A stretch of 16,822 nt of DNA from JACDAN01 sp035697545 (GTDB taxonomy: Bacteria; Actinomycetota; Thermoleophilia; Gaiellales; Gaiellaceae). Shown piece after piece: positions 1-7,075 of this stretch (its first letter is position 1; the number at the start of each line of letters is the position of its first letter). The stretch is from positions 1 through 16,822 of the forward strand of contig DASSCT010000090.1 in assembly GCA_035697545.1 (NCBI GenBank). The letters are read 5' to 3'. The notes under the pieces were generated by a model, which was not told where the DNA came from, searched no databases, and saw nothing but the letters and a program-made list of their open reading frames with translations. A program made the translations under genes and the position numbers.

Positions 1-117
1 GCCGGGCAGTGCGGTCGTTCGCGGCGTGTAGCAGCGCTACGTATCGCGGGCGAACGCGCTGATCCGGCGCCGTGTCTGGGCGTCATCCGGCCCGGCGGAA
101 TTTCGCGTCAGGCCTCA
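1..117. other. Non-coding window edge with a nested inverted repeat
   Basis: No convincing coding region is seen between the window start and the stop codon of the small gene at 118. The stretch holds a nested inverted repeat. CGTTCGC at 16-22 pairs with GCGAACG at 50-56, and inside it GTAGC at 28-32 pairs with GCTAC at 36-40 around an AGC loop. No T-run follows on either strand, so it is not a typical intrinsic terminator. It lies just 3' of the minus-strand cluster and could be a processing or termination structure, but that is inference. The window edge prevents judging whether a further gene follows. Confidence 0.4.
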
Positions 118-345
118 CTACGTCGAGAAGCCGAGCCGGCCCTCGCGGTGGAACCGCTTCAGGTAGACGACCCGGTCGAGGGCGACCGTGTAGCGGCCAT
201 CCTCCGCCTCGAGGACCACCGACCCGTCCTTCCTCCCCGCCAGCGCTGCCTCGAGCTCGTCGGCGTCCTTGCTCGGCACGACGGCACTCATGATCTGGTT
301 GCCCTCGAAGCCGATCTCGATCCGGATCTCGTCGTTCGCGCTCAT
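118..345 (-). CDS. Small conserved-looking protein of unknown function (75 aa)
   Basis: The 75-residue product begins MSANDEIRIEIGF. Its pattern suggests a compact alpha/beta fold: a beta hairpin at residues 6-24, an acidic helix at about 26-38 (KDADELEAAL), and two strands at 42-63 ending in YLKRF. There are no cysteines, signal peptide or membrane segment. The layout faintly resembles the short actinobacterial DUF3107 proteins, but I do not recognise it with certainty. The ATG overlaps the stop of methylmalonyl-CoA epimerase in an ATGA arrangement (342-345). That overlap, and the GC-rich third codon positions, are the main evidence that it is real and co-translated with that gene. Function is unknown. 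Confidence 0.75.
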   Translation of the reverse strand: MSANDEIRIEIGFEGNQIMSAVVPSKDADELEAALAGRKDGSVVLEAEDGRYTVALDRVVYLKRFHREGRLGFST

Positions 346-743
346 CGGGCCACCAGCTCAGAGAGGACGCCGTGGGCCGCGTCCGGATGAATGAAGGCGA
401 CCTGGAGCCCGAAGAGACCCTCGCGGGGTGCCTCGTCGATCAGCTCGGCGCCACGGTCCGCCAGGTCCCGGAGCGCCGCGGGGAGGTCTCCGACCTCGTA
501 GGCGATGTGGTGCATCCCGGGACCGCGCTTGGCGAGGAACTTGCCGACCGTCGTTTCGTCGCCGAGCGAGGCCATCAGCTCCACGCGCCCCTCGCCGACG
601 CGCATGGACGCTGCCTCGACGCCCTGGTGCTTCACCGTGGCCCGGTGCTCGACGGTGCAACCGAAGAGCCGCTCGTACGTGTCGACCGCCTCGTCGAGGT
701 CGTCGACCGCCATCCCGACGTGGTGAATCCGGAGCGCTTCCAC
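342..743 (-). CDS. mce: Methylmalonyl-CoA epimerase
   Basis: This 133-residue protein of the glyoxalase/VOC fold should interconvert the (R) and (S) epimers of methylmalonyl-CoA, linking propionyl-CoA carboxylation to the B12-dependent mutase and succinyl-CoA. The paired beta-alpha-beta-beta-beta modules are visible: IHHVGMAVDDLDEAV at 6-20 and MHHIAYEVGDLPAAL at 77-91. Likely metal ligands are His8, Glu55 (VELMAS), His79 and Glu129 (VLSELV), matching the family's spaced ligand set. The length is normal for the family. The start is a GTG 13 bases after the ftsH stop, with only a weak GGGG-type ribosome site. The stop overlaps the next small gene (ATGA). No mutase or carboxylase gene lies in the window, so the pathway is inferred from the family. 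Confidence 0.93.
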   Translation of the reverse strand: MEALRIHHVGMAVDDLDEAVDTYERLFGCTVEHRATVKHQGVEAASMRVGEGRVELMASLGDETTVGKFLAKRGPGMHHIAYEVGDLPAALRDLADRGAELIDEAPREGLFGLQVAFIHPDAAHGVLSELVAR

Positions 744-756
744 GCCCCGATGCTAG

Positions 757-2274
757 TTATGCGTTGGGTTGTGGCAGCGCGCGAATCGTGCCGACCGTCT
801 CGCTCGCGCGCGACTCGGGATCGACGTCGTGGAGCAGTGCCTCGAGATCGTTGCGGCCGAGCGTCTCCCGGTCGAGGAGCGCGCCCGCGACGCGGTCGAG
901 GGCCGACCGGTGCTTCTCGAGCAGCCGGATCGCCTCCGAGTAGGCGCCGTCTGTCAGCCGCGCCTGCTCCTTGTCCCGCAGCCGCTTCGTCTCCTCCGAG
1001 AGGGCGTAGTTGTCAGCCCGCATCGTCCGGGACACGACTCCTTCGGACATGCCGTATTCGAAGACCATCGCACGGGCGAGCGTGGTGACCTTCTCGAGGT
1101 CGTTGGCGGCGCCGTTCGTAACGCGGCCGAAAACGACCTGTTCCGCGGCGCGGCCGGCGAGCCCGATCTTCATCCAGTCGATCAGCTCCTCCCGAGTGTG
1201 GAGGTAGCGGTCTTCGTCAGGCAGGTGGAACGTGTAGCCGAGCGCATCGCCGCGGGCGACGATCGTCGCCTTCTGGACGGGATCACCCATGAGGTAGGCC
1301 ATGACGGCGTGACCGGCCTCGTGGTAGGCGAGGATCCGCTTCTCCTTCTCGGTGACGACCCGCCGTTGCTGGAGGCCGGCGACGACCCGCTCCATCGCCG
1401 ACTCGAAGTTCAGCGGCGAGATGTCGTTGCGGCTTTCGCGGGCCGCGAAGATCGCCGCCTCGTTGGCGACGTTCGCAAGGTCGGCGCCGGTCAGGCCGGC
1501 GGTCTGGCGCGCGACGAGGTGGAGGTCCACATCGGCGGAGAGCGGCTTCCCGCGCGTGTGCACCTTCAGGATCTCCTCCCGGCCGGCGAGGTCAGGGGGC
1601 GAGACGAGGATCTGGCGGTCGAAGCGTCCGGGTCGAAGGAGCGCCGGGTCGAGATCCTGGAGCCGGTTCGAGGCGCCCATGACGATCACCTGGTTCTCGT
1701 TCTTGTTGAACCCGTCGAGCTCCACGAGCAGCTGATTCAACGTCTGGTCATGCTCGCGGTGGAGGCCGCCGCCTGTCCGCCGCGTGCCGACGGCGTCGAG
1801 CTCGTCGATGAAGACGATCGCGGGCGCGTCGTTCCGCGCCTGCTCGAAGAGCTTGCGGATGCGTGCGGCGCCGAGGCCGGCGAACATCTCGACGAACGCC
1901 GAGGCGCTCTGGGAGTAGAAGCTGGCGCCGGACTCGTGCGCGACGGCCTTTGCCAGCAGCGTCTTCCCGGTGCCCGGAGGGCCGTAGAGGAGGATCCCCT
2001 TGGGGACGCGCGCGCCGAGTCGCTCGAAGCGCTTCGGGTCGCGCAGGAAGTCGACGACCTCCCGCATCTCGGCCTTCGCTTCGTTGAGCCCCGCGACCTC
2101 GTCCCACGTCACGGAACTGCGCGAGCTTGGCTTGACGTGCGTCGTTTTCACCCGCGGCATCAGCGACAGGCTGCGCCAGAGCAGGTAGATGATCAGCGAG
2201 AACATGACGATCGGGAGCCAGACGAACGCGATGCTCTCGAATGAGCGCAGCAGCTCCAGCACGTCGAACGGCAT
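757..2274 (-). CDS. ftsH: FtsH-type ATP-dependent zinc metalloprotease, short form with one membrane segment
   Basis: A membrane-anchored AAA+ protease that should unfold and degrade membrane and regulatory proteins as a hexamer. From the ATG at 2274 it has 505 residues. Visible elements are one hydrophobic segment at 15-36, Walker A GPPGTGKT at 98-105, an aromatic pore loop FVEMF at 127-131, Walker B IVFIDE at 153-158, the second region of homology ending LLRPGRFDR at 212-220, the zinc site HEAGH at 318-322, and the third ligand Asp392 in GAANDLEK. Classical FtsH has two membrane helices flanking an extracytoplasmic domain and about 610-650 residues. Here that domain and the second helix are absent. 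An in-frame TTG at 2304 would add ten residues, but the ATG gives the natural start with the membrane helix close behind. It diverges from the ECF sigma gene and is followed by mce. Confidence 0.93.
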   Translation of the reverse strand: MPFDVLELLRSFESIAFVWLPIVMFSLIIYLLWRSLSLMPRVKTTHVKPSSRSSVTWDEVAGLNEAKAEMREVVDFLRDPKRFERLGARVPKGILLYGPPGTGKTLLAKAVAHESGASFYSQSASAFVEMFAGLGAARIRKLFEQARNDAPAIVFIDELDAVGTRRTGGGLHREHDQTLNQLLVELDGFNKNENQVIVMGASNRLQDLDPALLRPGRFDRQILVSPPDLAGREEILKVHTRGKPLSADVDLHLVARQTAGLTGADLANVANEAAIFAARESRNDISPLNFESAMERVVAGLQQRRVVTEKEKRILAYHEAGHAVMAYLMGDPVQKATIVARGDALGYTFHLPDEDRYLHTREELIDWMKIGLAGRAAEQVVFGRVTNGAANDLEKVTTLARAMVFEYGMSEGVVSRTMRADNYALSEETKRLRDKEQARLTDGAYSEAIRLLEKHRSALDRVAGALLDRETLGRNDLEALLHDVDPESRASETVGTIRALPQPNA

Positions 2275-2342
2275 ACATCGCCTATCGGCAGATCCGGCGG
2301 CCAAATAAAGCTTTTCCCGACAATCGACGTTTCTCGAGAGCG
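2275..2342. promoter_or_regulatory. Divergent promoter region between ftsH and the ECF sigma gene
   Basis: The 68-bp spacer separates the ATG of the minus-strand ftsH (2274) from the ATG of the plus-strand sigma factor (2343), so promoters for both must lie here or within the genes. It holds the only AT-rich patch nearby, CCAAATAAAGCTTTTCC at about 2301-2317, including an AAGCTT palindrome. I cannot assign a convincing -35/-10 pair on either strand. Sites for an autoregulating ECF sigma are plausible but not demonstrated. Confidence 0.4.
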
Positions 2343-2816
2343 ATGAGCGCCTCCGCCGAGGAAATCGAGCGCGTGTACGCGGCCCGTTACCAGCCCTATC
2401 GCCGCGCGGTTACGGCGCTCCTCGGCAGTGACGAACGCGCGCACGACGCGGTGCAGGAGGGCTTCGCCAAGGCCCTCGCGAAGCGCCGGCAGTTCAAAGG
2501 CGGCTCGCTCGAGGCCTGGATCTGGCGGATCGTCGTTCGACAGGCGCTCGACATCGGCCGGCGGCCGGTCGAACTCATGGAGCGGGACTTCGACGTGGAG
2601 CTCGTCGCATCTCAAGCCGATCCAGAGCTCGCGGAGGCGGTTCGGCGTCTGCCTCCGCGACGGCGCCTGATCGTCTTCCTGCGCTACTTCGGCGATCTCT
2701 CGTACGACCAGATCGCCGAGCTCATAGGCGTGAGCGCCGGAACCGTCGGCGCGGCCCTTTCCCAGGCCCATGACGAGCTGCGCCAGGCGCTAGAGCTGGA
2801 AGGAGCAGAGCGATGA
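2343..2816 (+). CDS. ECF-type RNA polymerase sigma factor
   Basis: The 157-residue product is a small sigma-70 family protein with only regions 2 and 4, as in extracytoplasmic-function sigma factors. Region 2 spans about 15-75: DERAHDAVQEGFAKAL is the core-binding helix, and SLEAWIWRIVVRQALDIGRR is the -10 recognition part. Region 4 spans 103-150, with the helix-turn-helix LSYDQIAELIGVSAGTVGAAL contacting the -35 element. The ATG at 2343 is chosen because an upstream in-frame ATG at 2241 would run back through the divergent ftsH start. GAGAG lies just before it. The last codons overlap the start of the membrane partner (ATGA at 2813-2816), implying translational coupling and a sigma/regulator pair. 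The stimulus and regulon are unknown. Confidence 0.9.
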   Translation: MSASAEEIERVYAARYQPYRRAVTALLGSDERAHDAVQEGFAKALAKRRQFKGGSLEAWIWRIVVRQALDIGRRPVELMERDFDVELVASQADPELAEAVRRLPPRRRLIVFLRYFGDLSYDQIAELIGVSAGTVGAALSQAHDELRQALELEGAER

Positions 2817-4185
2817 CCGACCTCGAACACCGCCTCCAGACGCTTGGCGACGACACGGCTTCCGGCGATTGGTCGGACGTGGTCGGTCGCGGCGAGCGTC
2901 ACCGGCGACGGACAGTGCGCCGTCGCGTGCTCACCGGCATCGCCGTCGCCGTGCTCGCGGTGCCCGCGATCGCGATCGCCACAGGTCACTGGGACGTGTT
3001 CTCCCTTTCGGCGACCGAAGAAGAGGTTCCGCTTCCCGAAGGTGAGAACACGCTGGGCTATGTCTTCGGCAACCATTTGCATCTGCCCGGCCACCCGCCG
3101 GCGAGGCTTGCCGCTCCGCTATTCGCTCCCCTGGCGTACCCGGAAACGGGACTGGTCGTCCCGTCTCCGGATGGGCGCAAGGTCGTCTACCACGCATGGG
3201 AGGGAGGCTGGCCGCCGCGGACGAGAGCGTCGCCGGGGACGCCGCTCCTGCGGCTCTTCGATGCGGACAGCGGTCGCGATGTCGTCCTGGCCCGCGGCGC
3301 GCATTCCGTCGCCTGGCGCTCCGACAGCGTCCTCGCCTATACACGCGCCTTGGTTCCGGTGTGGAGTCCTCGGCGGCCGGGCGGCGGGCTCTTCGGCCAC
3401 GTGGTTGTCCGGCGCTCACCGCGGGAGGCCCCGGTGCGTTGGTCGACCTTCGCGAGCCGGTGGTCGTCACTTGTGTGGGCAGGCCGGCATCTGATCGCTC
3501 AGGCTCATGTGAGGAAGCAGATCGACCTTGGCCAGCCTGGCGCTGGCAATTCTACGTCTCGGACCAGCTCTGGGCCTTCTACGGACCGCTTCGCGGCCGC
3601 CGGCTCCCGCTACAGAGCCTCGTCGCCGTCAGTCCCGACGGCCGCTTCGTCCTCGGTCGCACCTCGACGCTCGCCGACACGGGCGGCGGCGACTTACTTG
3701 TGCGGCTCGTGGAGGTCGCAACCGGCCGCATCGTCGCCACGATCAAGCGCCTCGGCGGGCCCGGCGCCTGGTCAGGCGACACGATCATCATGCCGACGGG
3801 GCTTGCCCCCGGGCCCATCAAGGACTTCCCAAAGGGGATCGTACTTTCGGATCACATCGAAGTCGTAGTCCTGCGCTACGCCGACGGCAAGCTCGCTTTC
3901 GACCGGGAGGTGAAGCTGACGCGTGACGTCATCCAAGCGACAGGCCTGCAGGCGGACGAGTTCTACTTCGGCTTCAGGCCTCCGGCGTTCGTCGACAAAG
4001 CCGGGCGTCAGTTCACAACCGAGCTCATGATCGAGAACGTGCTGCGGAACAGGCAGATCCAGCCGAAACGGGTCTACCTGACCTGTGACCTGATCGAGGT
4101 CCGCTGTCGGCGCGGCCACTCACTCGAGCCGCTGTGGAGGAGTGCGGCGCTGGTCTCCAACCCCAGCCGGCCGCGCCGCGACTAG
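2813..4185 (+). CDS. Single-pass membrane protein with TolB-like beta-propeller domain, candidate anti-sigma factor; frameshifted
   Basis: Read across one frameshift this is a protein of about 457 residues. Residues 1-38 are cytoplasmic and basic, 39-57 are a membrane helix (VLTGIAVAVLAVPAIAIA), and the rest is probably outside the cell. Propeller-like repeats are visible: VPSPDGRKVVYHA near 116-128, SVAWRSDSVLAYTR, SLVWAGRHLIAQ, and after the shift AVSPDGRFVLGRTST. The opening frame would stop at 3868 but loses sensible sequence and GC-rich third positions around 3520-3545. The good reading continues in the frame ending at 4185, consistent with one missing base. It overlaps the sigma gene by ATGA and has AGGAG at 2801-2805. 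That position suggests an anti-sigma role. I see no zinc-binding HxxxCxxC anti-sigma motif, so this is inference. A sequencing error or a recent pseudogene are both possible. Confidence 0.75.
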
Positions 4186-4195
4186 CCTGCAGGCC

Positions 4196-5215
4196 GTGGC
4201 CGAGCTTCCGATCCCACCGCACTTCAAGCGCAGGCAGGTCGGGGAGATCTGGCGCGTTCCTTACCAGGAGCGCGCCGACGCGGCGCAGGCCTGGGCCGAG
4301 GAGCACGGGCTCCGCCCGGCGCTCGAGGACAGCTTCCGGATCTGCCTCCTTGCGGTCGACGTCCAGAACACCTTCTGCATCCCGGGGTACGAGCTCTACG
4401 TCCGCGGGGCCGAGGACGACAACCGGCGACTGTGCGAGTTTCTCTACCGCAACCTTGGGACGATCACGGCGATCATCCCGACGCTCGACACGCATCGCGC
4501 TATGCAGATCTTCCATGCCGCGTGGCTCGTGGACGACGAGGGTCGGCATCCGGAGCCGTACACGCTCGTCGCGACCGCGGACGTCGAGTCAGGACGGTGG
4601 CGGATCAATCCGCCGGCAGTCGAGAGCACCGGAATCGAGGCCGACTACGCGCAGCGGCAGCTCGTCGACTACACGCAGAAGCTCGCCGAGGGCGGCAAGT
4701 ACGACCTGACGATCTGGCCCTACCACGCCATGCTCGGCGGAATCGGCCACGCGCTCGTCCCAGCCCTCGAGGAGGCGATCTTCTTCCACTCGATCGCCCG
4801 CTACAGTCAACCGGCCTTTCAGGTCAAAGGCGACAACCCGCTGACCGAGCACTATTCGGTCCTTGGCCCGGAGATCACCCAGGGCCCGGGCGGAGAGACG
4901 ATCGCCGGGAAGAACGACCTGCTGATCCAGCAACTGTCGCTCTACGACGTGATCATCGTCGGCGGCCAGGCGAAGAGCCATTGCGTCGCGTGGACGATCG
5001 CCGACCTCCTCGAGGGCGACGACGAACGTGAGCGGGCGCTCGCGCCACGCACGTATCTGCTCGAGGACTGCACCTCGCCGGTGGTCGTGCCCGGGATGGA
5101 CTACACGGCCGAGGCCGACGCCGCCTTCGAGCGCTTCGCGGCAGCCGGCATGCACGTCGTCCGCTCGACGGAGCCGATCGAGAGCTGGCCCGGAATCCCG
5201 GCGCTCGTCAGGTAA
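4196..5215 (+). CDS. Nicotinamidase-like cysteine hydrolase (isochorismatase fold)
   Basis: This isochorismatase-superfamily hydrolase probably deamidates nicotinamide to nicotinate. Counting from the GTG at 4196 (339 residues), the catalytic triad can be placed: Asp55 in AVDVQNTF, Lys211 in VKGDNPLTEHYSVL, and Cys263 in GGQAKSHCVAWTIADL. Metal ligands appear in LDTH (98-100) and at His107, as in nicotinamidases. It is much longer than the usual 190-220 residue PncA, with extra sequence at 1-45 and an insertion at about 110-205. The exact substrate is therefore uncertain. An earlier GTG at 4142 is in frame but overlaps the previous gene and adds a composition-poor tail. The gene converges with pncB with an 8-bp 3' overlap, and this pairing is the best argument for an NAD-salvage role. 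Confidence 0.85.
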   Translation: MAELPIPPHFKRRQVGEIWRVPYQERADAAQAWAEEHGLRPALEDSFRICLLAVDVQNTFCIPGYELYVRGAEDDNRRLCEFLYRNLGTITAIIPTLDTHRAMQIFHAAWLVDDEGRHPEPYTLVATADVESGRWRINPPAVESTGIEADYAQRQLVDYTQKLAEGGKYDLTIWPYHAMLGGIGHALVPALEEAIFFHSIARYSQPAFQVKGDNPLTEHYSVLGPEITQGPGGETIAGKNDLLIQQLSLYDVIIVGGQAKSHCVAWTIADLLEGDDERERALAPRTYLLEDCTSPVVVPGMDYTAEADAAFERFAAAGMHVVRSTEPIESWPGIPALVR

Positions 5216-6296
5216 CGAGCTCGAGCCGCTCGTTCGACCGGTACAAGCGCCCGGCCTTTGCCGAGGGGCGCCCGTCCGTCAGGACGACGTCGGCGGTGAA
5301 GTCGTTTTCGCCTCGAATGAGTGCCGAGCCGACGCCGTAAGAGTCGACGGGCACGCCCTTCTCCTCGAACTCTCGGATTCGCTCGGCGTTCATCCCGCCG
5401 GAGACGACGATCTTGACGCGCTCGAACCCGTCCCGGTCGAGCGCCTCACGCACCTTGAGCACGAGTCGCTCGTTGACGCCGCGCGGGTCGAAATCGCCCA
5501 TCTCGTGCCAGAGGGAGCGGTCGACCATCGTGCGGGAGGTGTCGAGCCGCACCCCCCAGAGACGGTCGCCAAGCGCGCGGGCGACCTCGAGCGACGTCCG
5601 GATGGAGTCGTTCTCGAAGTCGACCAGGACGACGACGTTCATGTCCGGGTCGCTGTGCTCGACGAACTTTGTCGCGGCGAGCACCGTGTTGCCGCCATAC
5701 GAGCTGATTAGCGAGTGGGGCACGGTTCCGATCGCCCGGCCACCCCACCACGACGCATTCGCCTCGGTGGTGACGCCGATCGGAACGCTGATCGACGAGC
5801 CCGCGATGTACGCGGCGTAGCCGTCGCCCGTCTGCACGCGATGGTGGTCGTAGCGGGCGGGCATGAAGATGATCGGCTTGCCGTTTGCCGCCTCGACCAC
5901 GCGCTTGACGTTCGAGGCGATCATCGTCCGCCGCGCGAGCACGCCGAGATAGACCGTCTCGAGATGCGCGAACCCCGTGTAGTCGCCCTCGATCGTCATC
6001 GCCGTCTCCCATGGAGCGACCTCGTCGCCGTCGTAGAGCGCGTGGACGGTGAGCGCCTCCCAGTCCTCCGAGCAGAGCTTGAGAATCGCGATCGCCTCGT
6101 CCATTCCGGCCAGGAGCGCGTGCTTCCGCTGGAAGACCTGCATCACGACCCGCGGACGGCGCTCGTCCTCGAGCAGCACGCGGCGGGTCTGGTTGAAGTA
6201 CTCGTCGGTGTAGTAGCCCTCCCGCATCTTCTCGACCGGGAGGTCGAAGATCTCCGGCGGAAGCCGCCTGCGGCGCTCTCTAGTCTGGAGCGCCAC
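5208..6296 (-). CDS. pncB: Nicotinate phosphoribosyltransferase
   Basis: This 362-residue enzyme of the Preiss-Handler pathway joins nicotinate and PRPP to give nicotinate mononucleotide, usually with ATP hydrolysis. Visible features are the N-terminal EKMREGYYTDEYF (22-34), the central FAHLETVYLGVLARRT (109-124), GTVPHSL (190-196) whose His194 matches the phosphorylated histidine of the family, WGVRLDTS (247-254), and the phosphate-binding stretch VVSGGMNAERI (297-307) with DSYGVGS (318-324). The length fits the shorter archaeal/actinobacterial type. The GTG at 6296 is chosen because a strong ribosome site precedes it and upstream in-frame sequence is a shadow of the preceding gene. It is the last gene of a four-gene operon, overlapping the DUF1385 gene by 17 bases, and converges on the nicotinamidase-like gene. 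Confidence 0.93.
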   Translation of the reverse strand: MALQTRERRRRLPPEIFDLPVEKMREGYYTDEYFNQTRRVLLEDERRPRVVMQVFQRKHALLAGMDEAIAILKLCSEDWEALTVHALYDGDEVAPWETAMTIEGDYTGFAHLETVYLGVLARRTMIASNVKRVVEAANGKPIIFMPARYDHHRVQTGDGYAAYIAGSSISVPIGVTTEANASWWGGRAIGTVPHSLISSYGGNTVLAATKFVEHSDPDMNVVVLVDFENDSIRTSLEVARALGDRLWGVRLDTSRTMVDRSLWHEMGDFDPRGVNERLVLKVREALDRDGFERVKIVVSGGMNAERIREFEEKGVPVDSYGVGSALIRGENDFTADVVLTDGRPSAKAGRLYRSNERLELVT

Positions 6297-7071
6297 GGGC
6301 CTCTTCCTCGAGCCGCAGGCACTCGGCGAGCGCCGTCTCGGCGACCTCGAGTTGCTCGGGAGTCGGCTCCGCCGTCGCCAGGCGGTGCTGGAGCTCATGG
6401 CCGGGCCGCGCCAGCAGCTTCGACACCCTGCTCTCCGGATTGCGGGCCATCCAGGCGAAGAGCTCGGTCGAGGTCGCGAGCGCGCCGACGGCTGCCGCGA
6501 GCTTCGCCGGCCCTCGCAGCTGCGGCGGCGCCTTGGCGGCGAGGCTGTTCCCCGCGGCCATCGTCACGAGCAGCGGGCCGACGAGGTGGGAGCCGCACCG
6601 CTCGTGCTCCTTCTCGCGCGGCTCGCCGTGTTCGTACGTACCGATCGAGATGTGCTCCGCGCCGTGGTAGGCGGCGAGTGACTGGCCGCGGAGAGCGACA
6701 ACGGCCGGCGCCATCGAGGCAAATGCGGCGATCAGCTCCTTCGTCGCGGCGCCGAGACGCGAGCTTCGCACGAGCTGCGTGACGACGATCCCGCCGGCCA
6801 TTGCAGCCAGCACGACGGGCCGCTCGAAGGGCAGCCGGGCCTCGGGAAGCTCCCGGCGCACCTCGGGGAGCAGGGTGAACGCCTCGGCGATGCGGGCAGG
6901 GCCACGCAGCAGCGGCTGCTCCACACGGCTCGCGCGGAAGCGCTTGAACGCCGACGCGTGCTTGAGGGTTCCATCCGGCATTCGCACAGCGCAAGCCCAC
7001 GCGTTCGGCCCGTGCACGAGCACGCCGTTCGCAAGGGCCATGCCGCCGAGCCGAATCTTGTCTTCCGGCAT
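6280..7071 (-). CDS. DUF1385 (YqhQ-like) predicted membrane protein
   Basis: The 263-residue product carries the hallmarks of DUF1385. These are an N-terminal LGGMALANGVLVHGPNAWA (8-26), which corresponds to the family's GGxAVxEGVMMRGP motif, and the central AAYHGAEHISIGTYEHGE (133-150) with a nearby Cys159. Hydrophobic segments at about 86-102, 110-128, 165-177 and 190-207 suggest several membrane helices. The C-terminal 30 residues are acidic and helical. The biochemical function of the family is unknown as far as I know. The ATG at 7071 follows the peptidase stop by 4 bases and gives the typical MPEDKIRLGG start. A GTG at 7098 would overlap the peptidase gene. No ribosome site is obvious, so coupling to the upstream gene is likely. 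Confidence 0.85.
   Translation of the reverse strand: MPEDKIRLGGMALANGVLVHGPNAWACAVRMPDGTLKHASAFKRFRASRVEQPLLRGPARIAEAFTLLPEVRRELPEARLPFERPVVLAAMAGGIVVTQLVRSSRLGAATKELIAAFASMAPAVVALRGQSLAAYHGAEHISIGTYEHGEPREKEHERCGSHLVGPLLVTMAAGNSLAAKAPPQLRGPAKLAAAVGALATSTELFAWMARNPESRVSKLLARPGHELQHRLATAEPTPEQLEVAETALAECLRLEEEARGAPD
6300..6309 (-). promoter_or_regulatory. Strong ribosome binding site of pncB
   Basis: On the minus strand this reads GAGGAAGAGG, followed by CCC and the GTG at 6296. It lies inside the end of the DUF1385 gene and decides the pncB start over more upstream in-frame codons. Confidence 0.75.
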
Positions 7072-7075
7072 GCGA

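Noticed and set aside
769..2244. Long plus-strand open frame antisense to ftsH
   Set aside because: It is a GC-driven shadow: its protein is low-complexity and Arg/Val/Asp-rich, while the opposite strand encodes a complete FtsH.
3490..3550. Programmed ribosomal frameshift in the membrane propeller gene
   Set aside because: There is no slippery heptamer or obvious stimulatory structure at the junction; a deletion or read error is simpler.
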